Shown here one piece after another: positions 43,684 to 52,146 of a stretch of DNA of 64,000 nucleotides. The DNA comes from Adlercreutzia equolifaciens (GTDB lineage: Bacteria > Actinomycetota > Coriobacteriia > Coriobacteriales > Eggerthellaceae). The stretch spans positions 372,001-436,000 of the forward strand of contig NZ_JARFIK010000001.1 in assembly GCF_029076695.1 (NCBI RefSeq), read 5' to 3'. Both the position numbers and the translations under genes were made by a program. How positions within the stretch are numbered: the first letter of the stretch is position 1; each line of letters opens with the position of its first letter. The notes beneath the pieces are model-generated. The model was not told where the DNA came from. It did no database searches and was given only the letters and a program-made list of their open reading frames with translations.

Positions 43684-44733
43684 ATGAACAATGAACTTTT
43701 CACATACAGCGCCAACGACCTTGGTGATCTCATGGAGAGCTGGGGTCAACCTAAATTCCGGGGAAAGCAAATTCATGAATGGCTGCATCGCCACCATGTT
43801 ACTTCTTATGATCAAATGACGAATATTCCAGCCACCCTCAGGTATAAATTGAGTCAGGAATTCCCAAGTCACGATATCGAAATTGCTCATAAAGCCCTTT
43901 CCTGCGACGGCTCTCGCAAATATCTTGTCCGTCTTTCGGATGGCTGCCTGGTCGAAACAGTTGGTCTCCCCGAACTAGGAGCAGGCACCGACAAGGGAAG
44001 GCTTTCTGTTTGTGTTTCCTCGCAGGTCGGCTGTCCTATGGAGTGCGCCTTCTGCGCTACTGGACGAGAAGGACTAACGCGTAACCTGACAGCCCAAGAA
44101 ATCGTCCAACAGGCTGTCGCTGTTCAGCACGACTTTGGGCGACGGGTGAGCAATGTTGTTGTCATGGGTCAAGGAGAACCTTTTCTCAACTACGACGAAG
44201 TGATTAAAGCGCTTCGTATTCTTAACAGTAAGGAAGATCTTAATATCGGAGCCCGTCACATTACACTCTCTACCTGTGGCATTATCGAGGGAATCAACAA
44301 GCTTTCTGATGAGCCAGAGCAATTTACCTTGGCCGTCTCTCTACACTCCGCCATTCCTTTAACAAGAGATGCACTTATGCCTCGCGTCTCCTCCCAACCT
44401 CTTGATTCCTTAAAGGAAGCGCTTTCCATCTACAATAAGAAAACCGGGCGGAGAGTTTCACTCGAGTACCTCCTTCTTAAGGACGTCAACGACGATGAAG
44501 CGCATCTTGAAGCTCTTATCAACTTCTGCCGCGGGCTTCTCTGCCATGTCAATTTGCTTCCTATGAACGCTGTCGAGGGGGCCACTCTTCAACCTTCCAC
44601 CTCTCGAACTATGAAGCAGTGGCTTGATCGGCTTAACAGAGAGGGCATCGAGACCACCGCGCGCGTCTCTCGTGGATCCGATATTGACGGAGCTTGTGGT
44701 CAGCTCAAGAATAGCACCTTGGATCATCAGTGA
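43684..44733 (+). CDS. rlmN: 23S rRNA (adenine2503-C2) / tRNA methyltransferase RlmN
   Basis: 349 residues. Radical SAM cysteines C117, C121 and C124 in CPMECAFC; VVVMGQGEPFLNYD; ARHITLSTCG; the C-terminal Cys in GACGQL completes the methylation mechanism. Full length. It ends within a parS palindrome and converges on parB. No ribosome site is found, consistent with a leaderless mRNA. Confidence 0.96.
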   Translation: MNNELFTYSANDLGDLMESWGQPKFRGKQIHEWLHRHHVTSYDQMTNIPATLRYKLSQEFPSHDIEIAHKALSCDGSRKYLVRLSDGCLVETVGLPELGAGTDKGRLSVCVSSQVGCPMECAFCATGREGLTRNLTAQEIVQQAVAVQHDFGRRVSNVVVMGQGEPFLNYDEVIKALRILNSKEDLNIGARHITLSTCGIIEGINKLSDEPEQFTLAVSLHSAIPLTRDALMPRVSSQPLDSLKEALSIYNKKTGRRVSLEYLLLKDVNDDEAHLEALINFCRGLLCHVNLLPMNAVEGATLQPSTSRTMKQWLDRLNREGIETTARVSRGSDIDGACGQLKNSTLDHQ

Positions 44734-44757
44734 TGTTTCACGTGAAACATCACTGAT
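44726..44757. terminator. parS site 1 inside a 32-bp perfect palindrome (rlmN terminator)
   Basis: The 16-base parS consensus TGTTTCACGTGAAACA is at 44734-44749, and the palindrome continues perfectly to 32 bp. It overlaps the rlmN stop codon; T-rich bases follow (CTGTTTCTTG). Confidence 0.85.
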
Positions 44758-44777
44758 CTGTTTCTTGATTAAGAATA

Positions 44778-44817
44778 AGAGAAGCCCTTTGTTTCACGTG
44801 AAACAAAGGGCTTCTCT
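44778..44817. terminator. parS site 2 inside a 40-bp perfect palindrome (parB terminator)
   Basis: parS consensus at 44790-44805. On the minus strand the hairpin is followed by TTATTCTT, placing an intrinsic terminator 22 bases past the parB stop. Confidence 0.87.
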
Positions 44818-44839
44818 ATAAAGTGTTATGTAAAGCGAT

Positions 44840-45928
44840 TTACTCGATACCTGATACTATCTCATCGAATATTCTCTGGAGCTCTTCTTCACTCTTAAAT
44901 TCGATTTCGATCTTATTCTTCCCCTTCGAAGACTTCACTCGTACATTCGTCTTTAAAGTATCACGCAGGGTTTTAGCAACGGACTTAAAAAGCGGCGGCG
45001 TTGCGGGGCGAGGGGCAGCACTCTTTGCTGAGTCGCGTCCAGCAAGCAGACGTGCAAGGTTCTCAGCTTCACGTACTGTTAGGTTACCCTCAACAATTTT
45101 ATTGGTCAGACTTGCTCTTCCTTCTTGAGTAGGTACGGAAAGAATAGCGCGGGCATGGCCGGCAGTGATCTTTTCTTCAAACAGAAGCTGCTGTGCCTCT
45201 TCGGGAAGATCCAGTAATCGGAGAGCATTCGCTACCGTTGACCGGCCTTTAGACACTGCTTGAGCAACCTCGGCCTGGGTCATATTGCGACGCTCCATCA
45301 AGCGTCGATAGCCATAGGCCTCTTCGATGGGATTCAGATCCGAGCGTTGGATGTTCTCGATAAGAGCCAACTCAAGCGCTTGATTGTCATCCACATCTTT
45401 AATGCGAATCGGGACTTTTGCCAAGCCAGCAGCTCGCGATGCCTGCCAACGGCGCTCACCTGCAATAATTTGATAACGACCACCCTCGATCTTACGAACC
45501 AGAATCGGCTGGAGAAGTCCATCTTTCTCAATAGAGGACGAAAGCTCCTCTATCTCTTCCTTCTTAAACTGAGTACGAGGCTGATCAGGATTAGGCTCGA
45601 TAAGATCAATATCGACCTCATCAGTGGCTTTTTCATCAGTCTCGACTGCTGTTTCTTCAACAGTCAGCGTCTTTTCAGTAGATACTTCTCGCACTATAGG
45701 TTCCGAGATGACCTCATTGTAGGGATCGGTCTCAAGAGAGGCAGTGGGCGCAACGGGTTGAGTTGAAGTACGAGAGGACACCAGTTCTTCTGATTCCTGG
45801 AACTCCTCAACATCGACCGTCACACGTTGACGAGCTGGCGAGGGAGTTGCCGGGGCTACCGGTTCATAGGAGCCAGGAAGAAGGGAACCGAGACCACGAC
45901 CAAGACCGCGACGTTCGTTCTTAGCCAC
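44840..45928 (-). CDS. parB: Chromosome partitioning protein ParB
   Basis: 362 residues. The N-terminal RGLGRGLGSLLPG, the CTPase motif GERRWQASRAAGL, the region IENIQRSDLNPIEEAYGYRR and the helix-turn-helix (RNMTQAEVAQAVSKGRSTVA) are standard. It loads on parS to build the partition complex. The start is a GTG at 45928 that overlaps the parA end by eight bases; a TTG two codons earlier has a slightly better-spaced ribosome site. The linker around residues 30-105 is longer than usual and Glu/Thr-rich. Confidence 0.95.
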   Translation of the reverse strand: MAKNERRGLGRGLGSLLPGSYEPVAPATPSPARQRVTVDVEEFQESEELVSSRTSTQPVAPTASLETDPYNEVISEPIVREVSTEKTLTVEETAVETDEKATDEVDIDLIEPNPDQPRTQFKKEEIEELSSSIEKDGLLQPILVRKIEGGRYQIIAGERRWQASRAAGLAKVPIRIKDVDDNQALELALIENIQRSDLNPIEEAYGYRRLMERRNMTQAEVAQAVSKGRSTVANALRLLDLPEEAQQLLFEEKITAGHARAILSVPTQEGRASLTNKIVEGNLTVREAENLARLLAGRDSAKSAAPRPATPPLFKSVAKTLRDTLKTNVRVKSSKGKNKIEIEFKSEEELQRIFDEIVSGIE

Positions 45929-46907
45929 GAGCAATCACTTCCTTTGCGAGTTCAATATAGGAAAGGGATCCACGACCCTTAGGATCGTATTGAGTAATCG
46001 GCTGGCCAAAGCTAGGAGCTTCAGATAGCTTCACTGTTCGAGGAATAGGCGTCGAGAAGACCAAACGACCAAAGTAATCTCGTACCTCATCAACCACCTG
46101 CTTGGAAAGAGTGGTACGACTATCGTACATAGTCAACAAAATACCGTAGATATCCAAGGTAGGATTAAGGCGAGATTTGACACGTTTCATTGATTCAAGA
46201 AGTTTTGTCACACCTTCCAAGGCATAGAACTCGCATTGAATCGGAATAAGAAGCTTGTCAGCAGCTACAAGAGCATTTACCGTCAGGAGACCCAAGGATG
46301 GAGGACAGTCAATCAAAATAAAGTCGTAGCGGCCCCTCATGCCTCCTACTGCATCTTTGAGACGATTCTCGCGGGCCATCTCCGAAACTAATTCGACCTC
46401 AGCGCCCGCCAAGTTAATAGTAGCTGGGGCAATATCCAGTCCCTCAGATATATCGGGAATAATAACTTCCTCAAGAGGCACATCATTCAGCAATACATCA
46501 TAGATGCACTGCTGAATAAGAGACTTATCTACACCAAGGCCACTTGAAGCGTTACCTTGAGGATCGAGATCCACGAGGAGCACTTGTTTTCCCATCTCCC
46601 CTAAGGCTGCACCTAGGTTGATAGCTGTAGTTGACTTACCAACACCGCCTTTTTGGTTGATGATGGCAATAATCTTCGTATGTCCAACTACATGCTGAAC
46701 CGGCGCCTTTTCTTTAAAGGTCTTGAGCGGCTTCGAGGGAACAGGATCAATGGTAGGCGCTTCGATCTCTCTTACATGGACCTCGATTTCTTCAGGGTCC
46801 TGAATTTGAGGGCTCGGAGCAGTTTCTTGCTCCACCGGGGCTATTTCCTCGTTGTTGACAGTCGGGGTTTGTTTATTGTCTCGTTTAAGACTATCAAAAA
46901 ATCCCAC
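45921..46907 (-). CDS. parA: Chromosome partitioning ATPase ParA (Soj)
   Basis: 328 residues. Deviant Walker A NQKGGVGKSTTAINLG, LVDLDPQGNASSGL, and DFILIDCPPSLGLLT. It has an N-terminal extension of ~75 residues (GFFDSLKRDNKQTPTVN and on, acidic and Pro-rich) ahead of the ATPase. GTG start at 46907 is chosen because AAGGAAGGAGG lies upstream. Overlaps parB by eight bases. Confidence 0.95.
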   Translation of the reverse strand: MGFFDSLKRDNKQTPTVNNEEIAPVEQETAPSPQIQDPEEIEVHVREIEAPTIDPVPSKPLKTFKEKAPVQHVVGHTKIIAIINQKGGVGKSTTAINLGAALGEMGKQVLLVDLDPQGNASSGLGVDKSLIQQCIYDVLLNDVPLEEVIIPDISEGLDIAPATINLAGAEVELVSEMARENRLKDAVGGMRGRYDFILIDCPPSLGLLTVNALVAADKLLIPIQCEFYALEGVTKLLESMKRVKSRLNPTLDIYGILLTMYDSRTTLSKQVVDEVRDYFGRLVFSTPIPRTVKLSEAPSFGQPITQYDPKGRGSLSYIELAKEVIARG

Positions 46908-46989
46908 AGAGGCCTCCTTCCTTAAGTGCACCACAGTATAGCATCGTCATCAGAAGCGTGAGACGATGTAAGCCGAGAGCGGGTTAAAA

Positions 46990-47019
46990 AGATTGATGTT
47001 TCACGTGAAACATCAATCT
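46990..47019. terminator. parS site 3 inside a 30-bp perfect palindrome (rsmG terminator)
   Basis: parS consensus at 46997-47012. On the minus strand a TTTTT run follows directly, so it is a good intrinsic terminator. It overlaps the rsmG stop codon. Confidence 0.87.
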
Positions 47020-47687
47020 CTAGGACGCAAAGGATTCCTCTGAGCCATTCCTACGCGGCGAGGAAGTTTCAATCGAGCAGGACCAATCTTTTCATAGGTA
47101 AGGATGGTTCTTTTAGTTTCACCATCACTTAAAACTGTTTCTCTTCTAGACAGCAACTTCATCCCCAAAAGAGAAGCAACTGCTTGAGCTTCATCAACTT
47201 CCTCTTCCGTAATATCTGCTTTATAGCAAACAAGACGACCCTTCTTCATGAGAAGAGGCGAAGCTAACTCCAAGAGGGACACAAGTCGAGATAGAGCTCT
47301 TGCTGTCAGAACGGCAAATTCGCCCTTATGCTCTTTAGCGAGATCTTCAATGCGTCCATCATAAACATGAATAGCATCAGAGCATCCCAGACTCGCAATA
47401 AGTTCGGAGACGAGTCGCATTTTTTTCTTCACTGAGTCGACCAACAGTGTGTCTCGCCCGGTGTAGAGTGCTAAGGGAACACCTGGAAAACCGCCGCCGG
47501 AGCCTAAATCTGCATATTTCCCCTCAGGAGCTTCGTTGATCTCCGGCAAGCCAACAAGGGAATCCTCAATATGTAGAACAAGCGCTTCCTCTCGATTATC
47601 AATGCGGGTAAGATTTGTCGTCTTGTTTATCTCTAGGACACCATCAAGATACTGTTCACAAAGTACCTGAGCCTGACCAGAATCCAC
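47013..47687 (-). CDS. rsmG: 16S rRNA (guanine527-N7) methyltransferase RsmG (GidB)
   Basis: 224 residues. LEINKTTNLTRI at the start, SAM motif DLGSGGGFPGVPLAL, and KMRLVSELI fit. The GTG at 47687 is preferred because the terminator hairpin of jag occupies 47707-47736, covering an alternative TTG at 47708. AGAGG precedes it. Confidence 0.93.
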   Translation of the reverse strand: MDSGQAQVLCEQYLDGVLEINKTTNLTRIDNREEALVLHIEDSLVGLPEINEAPEGKYADLGSGGGFPGVPLALYTGRDTLLVDSVKKKMRLVSELIASLGCSDAIHVYDGRIEDLAKEHKGEFAVLTARALSRLVSLLELASPLLMKKGRLVCYKADITEEEVDEAQAVASLLGMKLLSRRETVLSDGETKRTILTYEKIGPARLKLPRRVGMAQRNPLRPRD

Positions 47688-47706
47688 CTTGCCTCTTTTC
47701 CAATAC

Positions 47707-47736
47707 AAATAAGGGGAGCCGAAGCTCCCCTTATTT
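47707..47736 (-). terminator. Terminator of jag
   Basis: AAATAAGGGGAGC, loop TTCG on the minus strand, GCTCCCCTTATTT: a 13-bp palindrome with a T-run after it. Confidence 0.85.
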
Positions 47737-47752
47737 TTAGGCTAAAACAATA

Positions 47753-48322
47753 CTACCGGGGAACGATGACTACATGACGGGCAGAACCCTCGCCCTCGGA
47801 AACAGTCTCAACACGATCGTCATCACGCAGAGCAATGTGAACGATACGACGCTCGTAAGGGGTCATCGGACGAAGACCTACTTTGCGATGCTGGCTCGCA
47901 GCACGATTGGCAGAAGAGTGAGCGATCGACTCCAACTTCTGACGTTGACGATTCTTGTACCCCTCCACGTCCACAACAACAGGATAGCGGAAGCCAATGG
48001 TACGAATAGTGATCATCGAGACAATAAACTGAAGAGCATCCAAGGTCTTGCCATGACGCCCAATCAAAACAGCCATGTCATCTCCGCTGATATCAAGAAT
48101 CAGCTCTCCATCTTCCCCTTCATATTCATCGATCGTAATATCACCGACATTGAAGTATTGAAGAATATCTTGGAGAGCCGCGATCGCAGTATCAGCGATA
48201 TTGTCGAGCATCTCATCAGTCACGACAAGCTCATCCGATTCCTCCGTCTCCTCAACTACCTGAGTTTCACCAGACTCTACAACTGGTTCCTCTTCGACTT
48301 CAGTTACTAATTCATCGGCCAT
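47753..48322 (-). CDS. jag: KhpB/Jag RNA-binding protein (KH and R3H domains)
   Basis: 189 residues. KH domain with LIGRHGKTLDALQ at ~85-97, and R3H region SIAHSSANRAASQHRKVGLR at ~135. The usual N-terminal Jag_N domain is absent; instead about 40 acidic residues begin the protein (VEEEPVVESGETQVVEETEE). Standard position downstream of yidC. A global small-RNA/mRNA binder in Gram-positives; partner KhpA is not in the window. Confidence 0.92.
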   Translation of the reverse strand: MADELVTEVEEEPVVESGETQVVEETEESDELVVTDEMLDNIADTAIAALQDILQYFNVGDITIDEYEGEDGELILDISGDDMAVLIGRHGKTLDALQFIVSMITIRTIGFRYPVVVDVEGYKNRQRQKLESIAHSSANRAASQHRKVGLRPMTPYERRIVHIALRDDDRVETVSEGEGSARHVVIVPR

Positions 48323-48379
48323 AACGCACTCCTAACCATAATGAGTTTCGCAGCGGATACTGGGATCTGCGAACAAATA

Positions 48380-48409
48380 AAGGCACTGTTTCACGTGAAA
48401 CAGTGCCTT
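48380..48409. terminator. parS site 4 inside a 30-bp perfect palindrome (yidC terminator)
   Basis: parS consensus at 48387-48402. On the minus strand TTTATTTG follows. It lies in the yidC-jag gap, 11 bases past the yidC stop. Confidence 0.85.
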
Positions 48410-48420
48410 GAACAACAAAG

Positions 48421-49197
48421 TTAGCGCTTCTTCTTGGGTCGAGGCTTCTTCTCTTTGCGAGTAACATTAACCTCGACGGGCTTAACAACCAGCGCTTCTT
48501 CCTCAGCCTTACGGCGATCCTGGGCGCGGCAGTGAGCCAACGTAAGCTGGTTCTGCGCCACACCAATCAACGAGGAGACGCCCCAGAAGAGAAGTACACC
48601 GGCAGGCGAACCCCAGGAGATCCAAAGCATCATGAGGGACATGATGCCGCCCATGAGAAGCGTCTGATTACGCTGCTGCGTATTCTCAGTGCGCAACTGC
48701 TGCAGAATCATGGGCAAGAAAGTCGCACCGGCGAAGATAACCATCAGGATCAAGTAAGGAACAAATGTTCCAAATCCTTCAGAAAATGCCTGAGAGGGTG
48801 TAGTAACCAAGTTGGGCACCAGGTTGTAGAAGCTGTAAGAGCTGTCCTGCACACGGTCGCCCATTTCGCGAAGAACCTGGAACAGGGCAATAAAGATAGG
48901 CATCTGCAGAAGAATAGGAAGGCACCCGGCGAGGGGATTGAACTTCATCTCAGCATAGATCTTCTGCATTTCCTGAGACTGACGGGTAGGATCATCAGGG
49001 AATCGATCCTTAAGGGCCTGGATCTTAGGCTGCACCTTCTGCATATCGTACGACGAACGAGCCTGCTTGTGCATAAGAGGGGCGACGATAATACGGAAGA
49101 TGATCGTAACCACAATGATGGCAAGGCCCCAATCGTGGCAGAACCCGTAGAAGAACTGGATAACGTCGAAGATCCAATCCTTAAAGATGTCCCACAT
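48421..49197 (-). CDS. yidC: Membrane protein insertase YidC (Oxa1 family)
   Basis: 258 residues, short Gram-positive form with no large periplasmic domain and no lipobox. RIIVAPLMHKQARSSYDMQK, NPLAGCLPILLQMPIFIALF and SWGSPAGVLLFWGVSSLIGV are diagnostic. The conserved Arg in the first TM (FRIIVAP) is present. C-terminal tail is basic (KEKKPRPKKKR), which in other bacteria helps ribosome contact. Confidence 0.95.
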   Translation of the reverse strand: MWDIFKDWIFDVIQFFYGFCHDWGLAIIVVTIIFRIIVAPLMHKQARSSYDMQKVQPKIQALKDRFPDDPTRQSQEMQKIYAEMKFNPLAGCLPILLQMPIFIALFQVLREMGDRVQDSSYSFYNLVPNLVTTPSQAFSEGFGTFVPYLILMVIFAGATFLPMILQQLRTENTQQRNQTLLMGGIMSLMMLWISWGSPAGVLLFWGVSSLIGVAQNQLTLAHCRAQDRRKAEEEALVVKPVEVNVTRKEKKPRPKKKR

Positions 49198-49231
49198 AGT
49201 GTTTCCTTCTCAGTTTGTTATCGCAGAGGAC

Positions 49232-49480
49232 TTACGGTACGGGATCGTAGCCGTGGGGTCCTCCTGGATGGCATTTCAGGATCCGCTTCGCCGTGAGCAC
49301 GAATCCTTTGCAGAATCCGTAGCGCTTGAAGGCGATGAGACCGTACTCGGAGCATGTGGGAACAAACCGGCAAGAAGCAGGAAGCATCGGGGAAATAGCC
49401 GCTCGATAAAACATGATAAGTCCCAGCGCGACAAGCGTTGGGAGCTTCTTAATGGCTATGAGCACTTTTTTCAACGACAC
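49232..49480 (-). CDS. yidD: Membrane protein insertion efficiency factor YidD
   Basis: 82 residues, typical length. [22 protein letters not shown] and [12 protein letters not shown] are the family motifs. The GTG at 49480 with GGAAGG six bases upstream is preferred. It overlaps the end of rnpA by 32 bases. Confidence 0.9.
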   Translation of the reverse strand: MSLKKVLIAIKKLPTLVALGLIMFYRAAISPMLPASCRFVPTCSEYGLIAFKRYGFCKGFVLTAKRILKCHPGGPHGYDPVP

Positions 49481-49841
49481 GCCCATCCTTCCCTGAAGCA
49501 AGGCGCTCGACAGCTCCTTCACATGCTTTCAGCACTTTACTATAAGATGTCTCGCAGACGGACGATTTCGCGAGAAATATAACGTCGTATCCTTGCCAAG
49601 GACCGCCAAGCGACTGGCAAACAGCCCTCATGCGACGTTTCGCTCGGTTTCGCCAGACAGCATTACCGAGTTTTTTCCCAGCAATAAAAGCAACACGACC
49701 GGAAGGGCCGTGTTGCTCATCGTCCCCGAAGGACTTCTCTTGAAAATGCTTCTTCACAATGAGGGTGACAAAAGGAGTTTTGATTCGTCTTCCCTTTGCG
49801 AAGAGTTCGGAGATCTCAATACTGGACTTGATAGTTTCCAA
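49449..49841 (-). CDS. rnpA: Ribonuclease P protein component
   Basis: 130 residues. [21 protein letters not shown] carries the RNR motif, preceded by [10 protein letters not shown]. It binds the RNase P RNA. The C-terminus is about ten residues longer than usual and overlaps yidD. Confidence 0.94.
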   Translation of the reverse strand: METIKSSIEISELFAKGRRIKTPFVTLIVKKHFQEKSFGDDEQHGPSGRVAFIAGKKLGNAVWRNRAKRRMRAVCQSLGGPWQGYDVIFLAKSSVCETSYSKVLKACEGAVERLASGKDGRVVEKSAHSH

Positions 49842-49850
49842 TCGAGTTCC

Positions 49851-49985
49851 CTAGACGGTCAGGCGCTTGCGCCCCTTAGCACGACGAGAAGCGAGAACAG
49901 CGCGGCCGCCCTTGGTAGCCATACGGGCACGGAAGCCGTGGCACTTGGCGCGCTTGCGTTTATTGGGTTGGTAGGTGCGTTTCAT
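49851..49985 (-). CDS. rpmH: Large-subunit ribosomal protein L34
   Basis: 44 residues: begins [12 protein letters not shown], then [20 protein letters not shown], ending KRLTV. AAGGGAAAG precedes the ATG. First gene of rpmH-rnpA-yidD-yidC. Confidence 0.97.
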   Translation of the reverse strand: MKRTYQPNKRKRAKCHGFRARMATKGGRAVLASRRAKGRKRLTV

Positions 49986-50347
49986 TGTTTCTTTCCCTTT
50001 CGTGGTTCAAAGAGTAGCTTTCAAATTATATACCACAAAGAACCCGTGTCAACGGGGCTTCATGGTGAAATCGCTCGGTTGTGGGAACGACCAAGGAGAA
50101 AGGATAGGTTAGAGTTTCTTTAAAAAAGAAATAAAGAAGAGATAGTAGTAACAATAAAGGCGGTTAGTTTGTGAGAAAGGTTCTCTTTCTGCTGGTAGAA
50201 CATCCTTTTTAGCGGTTCTTAACTCGTGAGAAGTTTGTAACGCTCATCCACCGGCACCCGGCTCCGTCGCCCACCAGTAGTCCCGAATTCGTGGATAAAA
50301 CCTGAGTTGTACCCTTGTCTTTCCCCGTTAATCCCCTTAGTTATGCA
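49986..50347. other. Gene-free rpmH-dnaA region, alternative origin candidate
   Basis: 362 bases. It contains the rpmH promoter area, one DnaA-box-like nonamer (CGTGGATAA, 50290-50298), an AT-rich purine tract (about 50112-50160) and the sequence TAGTAGTAA, which resembles DnaA-trio units. Box density is lower than at 53.3-53.9 kb. Confidence 0.35.
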
Positions 50348-52072
50348 CTAAAGTTCACGAATTCGCTTGCGCAAAGCTTCAATTTCTTCCTGGACGCCGC
50401 GGTCTTTCTTCATCATCTCCTCGACCATGGAAACCGAGTGCATGGCGGTGGTGTGATCGCGGTTGAATTTGAGGCCGATGTCCTGATAGGGCAGGTCGAG
50501 CAACTGACGGCACAGGTAAATAGCAATTTGCCGCGGGTAAACAATAGAGCGCGCGCGCTTCGGACCCACCAGATCGTTGTGAGACACCTTGAAGAAGCTC
50601 TCTACCTCTCGCTGAATATCGCTGACGGCCAGGTTGCGGGAAGCGCCGCCGGAGAAATGGTTCTGCAGCAGGAGGCGCACCTCCTCGATAGTCATGTCTG
50701 CCTGCTCGGAAAGGGTCATCTGATAGATAACCTTCGTAACGGCGCTCTTAAGCTCGCGGATGTTGGAGCTTGAATTCTCGGCAATGTAGAGCTGCACTTC
50801 GTCCGAGACCTCGAAGTGGCCAAATCCTTCATCTTGACTGTAATTGTTAATGAAAGACTTGACGATGCCTAGCTTAGTCTCGATTTCGGGCGGATTGATC
50901 TCGATGACGCCGCCCCCATTGAAGCGAGAGGTGTAACGCTCGTCGATATCGATGTTCTTAGGGGCGCGGTCGGCAGAGAGAACGACCTGCTTTCCCTGAT
51001 TGGTCAAGGTGTTGAACAGCTGAAACACAATATCGAGGGTCTGGCTTTTACCCTGCAGGTACTGCACATCGTCGATGAGCAGCACATCGGCTTCCTCGTA
51101 GTAGGTTTTGAAGTTCTTGAAGCTGGCCTTTTCGCGGTCGTGGGCCTGAGCTGCTTCAGTGTAGCGCGACAGGAAATCAGCAGAGTCGACGTACACAGTT
51201 CTCAGATTGGGGCGCGTCTCCTCGACGTAATTCTGAATGGCGCGCATCAGGTGGGTTTTGCCCAAGCCGCTCTTGCCATAGAGGAAGAGCGGGTTCAGAG
51301 GAGTGCGACCAGGTGATTCAGCAACTTCGACGGACATGGAATAGGCCATGCGGTTGGAGTCGCCAATAACGTAATTGCCAAAAGTCAGCGTTGAAGAGGG
51401 ATTCGCAGAGCGATTGCCTCCAGAGGCAGCCGCACTTCCGCTTTCGCGCGCCGCTGGTGCTTCAGGCGAATAGTGGTCAACAAGGGAGCTTTCGTCGTAG
51501 GAGGGCATGTAAGGGGAAGGTGCCGCCGCCGGTTGAGGAGCGGCTCCCGAATAGGGATGCCCGTAAGCTGGCGCCGATTGATGCCCTGGGGCCGAGGTTG
51601 CAGGAGCTGGTGAAAACGAATTCATCATTCCTCGGTCATTCTCGTGTGAAGTCGGGGAGAAAGAAGGGGTCTCCTGGTCGTAGGGCCTCCGCGTCGGAGC
51701 TTGAGACATTGCTGGCGCAGAAAATGCCCCTGGCTCGGGGTAGGAAGCAGGAGATTGCGCCGCCGGTGTGCTGGCCGGGGTGGCCGCTTGGGCAGCTTTG
51801 CGCTGCTCCTGGGTAGGATCGACAGCCAGCGCAACGGTGTAGGGGTTACCGCGAAGGTCGAACAGCGCTTGCTTGATAACCTCAAGGTAGTTTTGCTCTA
51901 CCCAGGTTTTAATAAAGTCGTTGTCGGCCGTCAGCATGAGGAACCCCTCGCTCATAGCTTGGGGCTCAAGGCGCGAAAAGAAGGCGTCTACCTGGGAGGC
52001 GTCAATACTGGGATAGCTTTTGACCTGGGCGCATACGCCATACCATTGTTCATTGAGTTTTTCGCTGTCCAT
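50348..52072 (-). CDS. dnaA: Chromosomal replication initiator DnaA
   Basis: 574 residues, long for the family. Domain I (~1-85) has LNEQWYGVCAQVKSY and FIKTWVEQNY. Domain II (~90-225) is a Pro/Ala/Ser/Tyr-rich linker of about 135 residues. Domain III has Walker A FLYGKSGLGKTH and Walker B VLLIDDVQYLQG; domain IV ends with FNRDHTTAMHSV, the box-binding signature. ATG at 52072 is preferred to 52075 by ribosome spacing (GGGAGA). It is on the same strand as rpmH and reads away from dnaN, unlike the common layout. Confidence 0.96.
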   Translation of the reverse strand: MDSEKLNEQWYGVCAQVKSYPSIDASQVDAFFSRLEPQAMSEGFLMLTADNDFIKTWVEQNYLEVIKQALFDLRGNPYTVALAVDPTQEQRKAAQAATPASTPAAQSPASYPEPGAFSAPAMSQAPTRRPYDQETPSFSPTSHENDRGMMNSFSPAPATSAPGHQSAPAYGHPYSGAAPQPAAAPSPYMPSYDESSLVDHYSPEAPAARESGSAAASGGNRSANPSSTLTFGNYVIGDSNRMAYSMSVEVAESPGRTPLNPLFLYGKSGLGKTHLMRAIQNYVEETRPNLRTVYVDSADFLSRYTEAAQAHDREKASFKNFKTYYEEADVLLIDDVQYLQGKSQTLDIVFQLFNTLTNQGKQVVLSADRAPKNIDIDERYTSRFNGGGVIEINPPEIETKLGIVKSFINNYSQDEGFGHFEVSDEVQLYIAENSSSNIRELKSAVTKVIYQMTLSEQADMTIEEVRLLLQNHFSGGASRNLAVSDIQREVESFFKVSHNDLVGPKRARSIVYPRQIAIYLCRQLLDLPYQDIGLKFNRDHTTAMHSVSMVEEMMKKDRGVQEEIEALRKRIREL

Positions 52073-52146
52073 CATGCTCTCCCGTAGGGGTTAAAGGTCG
52101 GTGTGCGCCTGGATAGGGGCATTATTGTAACAAAGTGATAGGGGCT

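Noticed and set aside
49986-50347. Sole origin of replication in the rpmH-dnaA gap
   Set aside because: Only one box-like nonamer, and both flanking genes read the same way; the 53.3-53.9 kb gap has more boxes and the strand switch. Kept only as an alternative.
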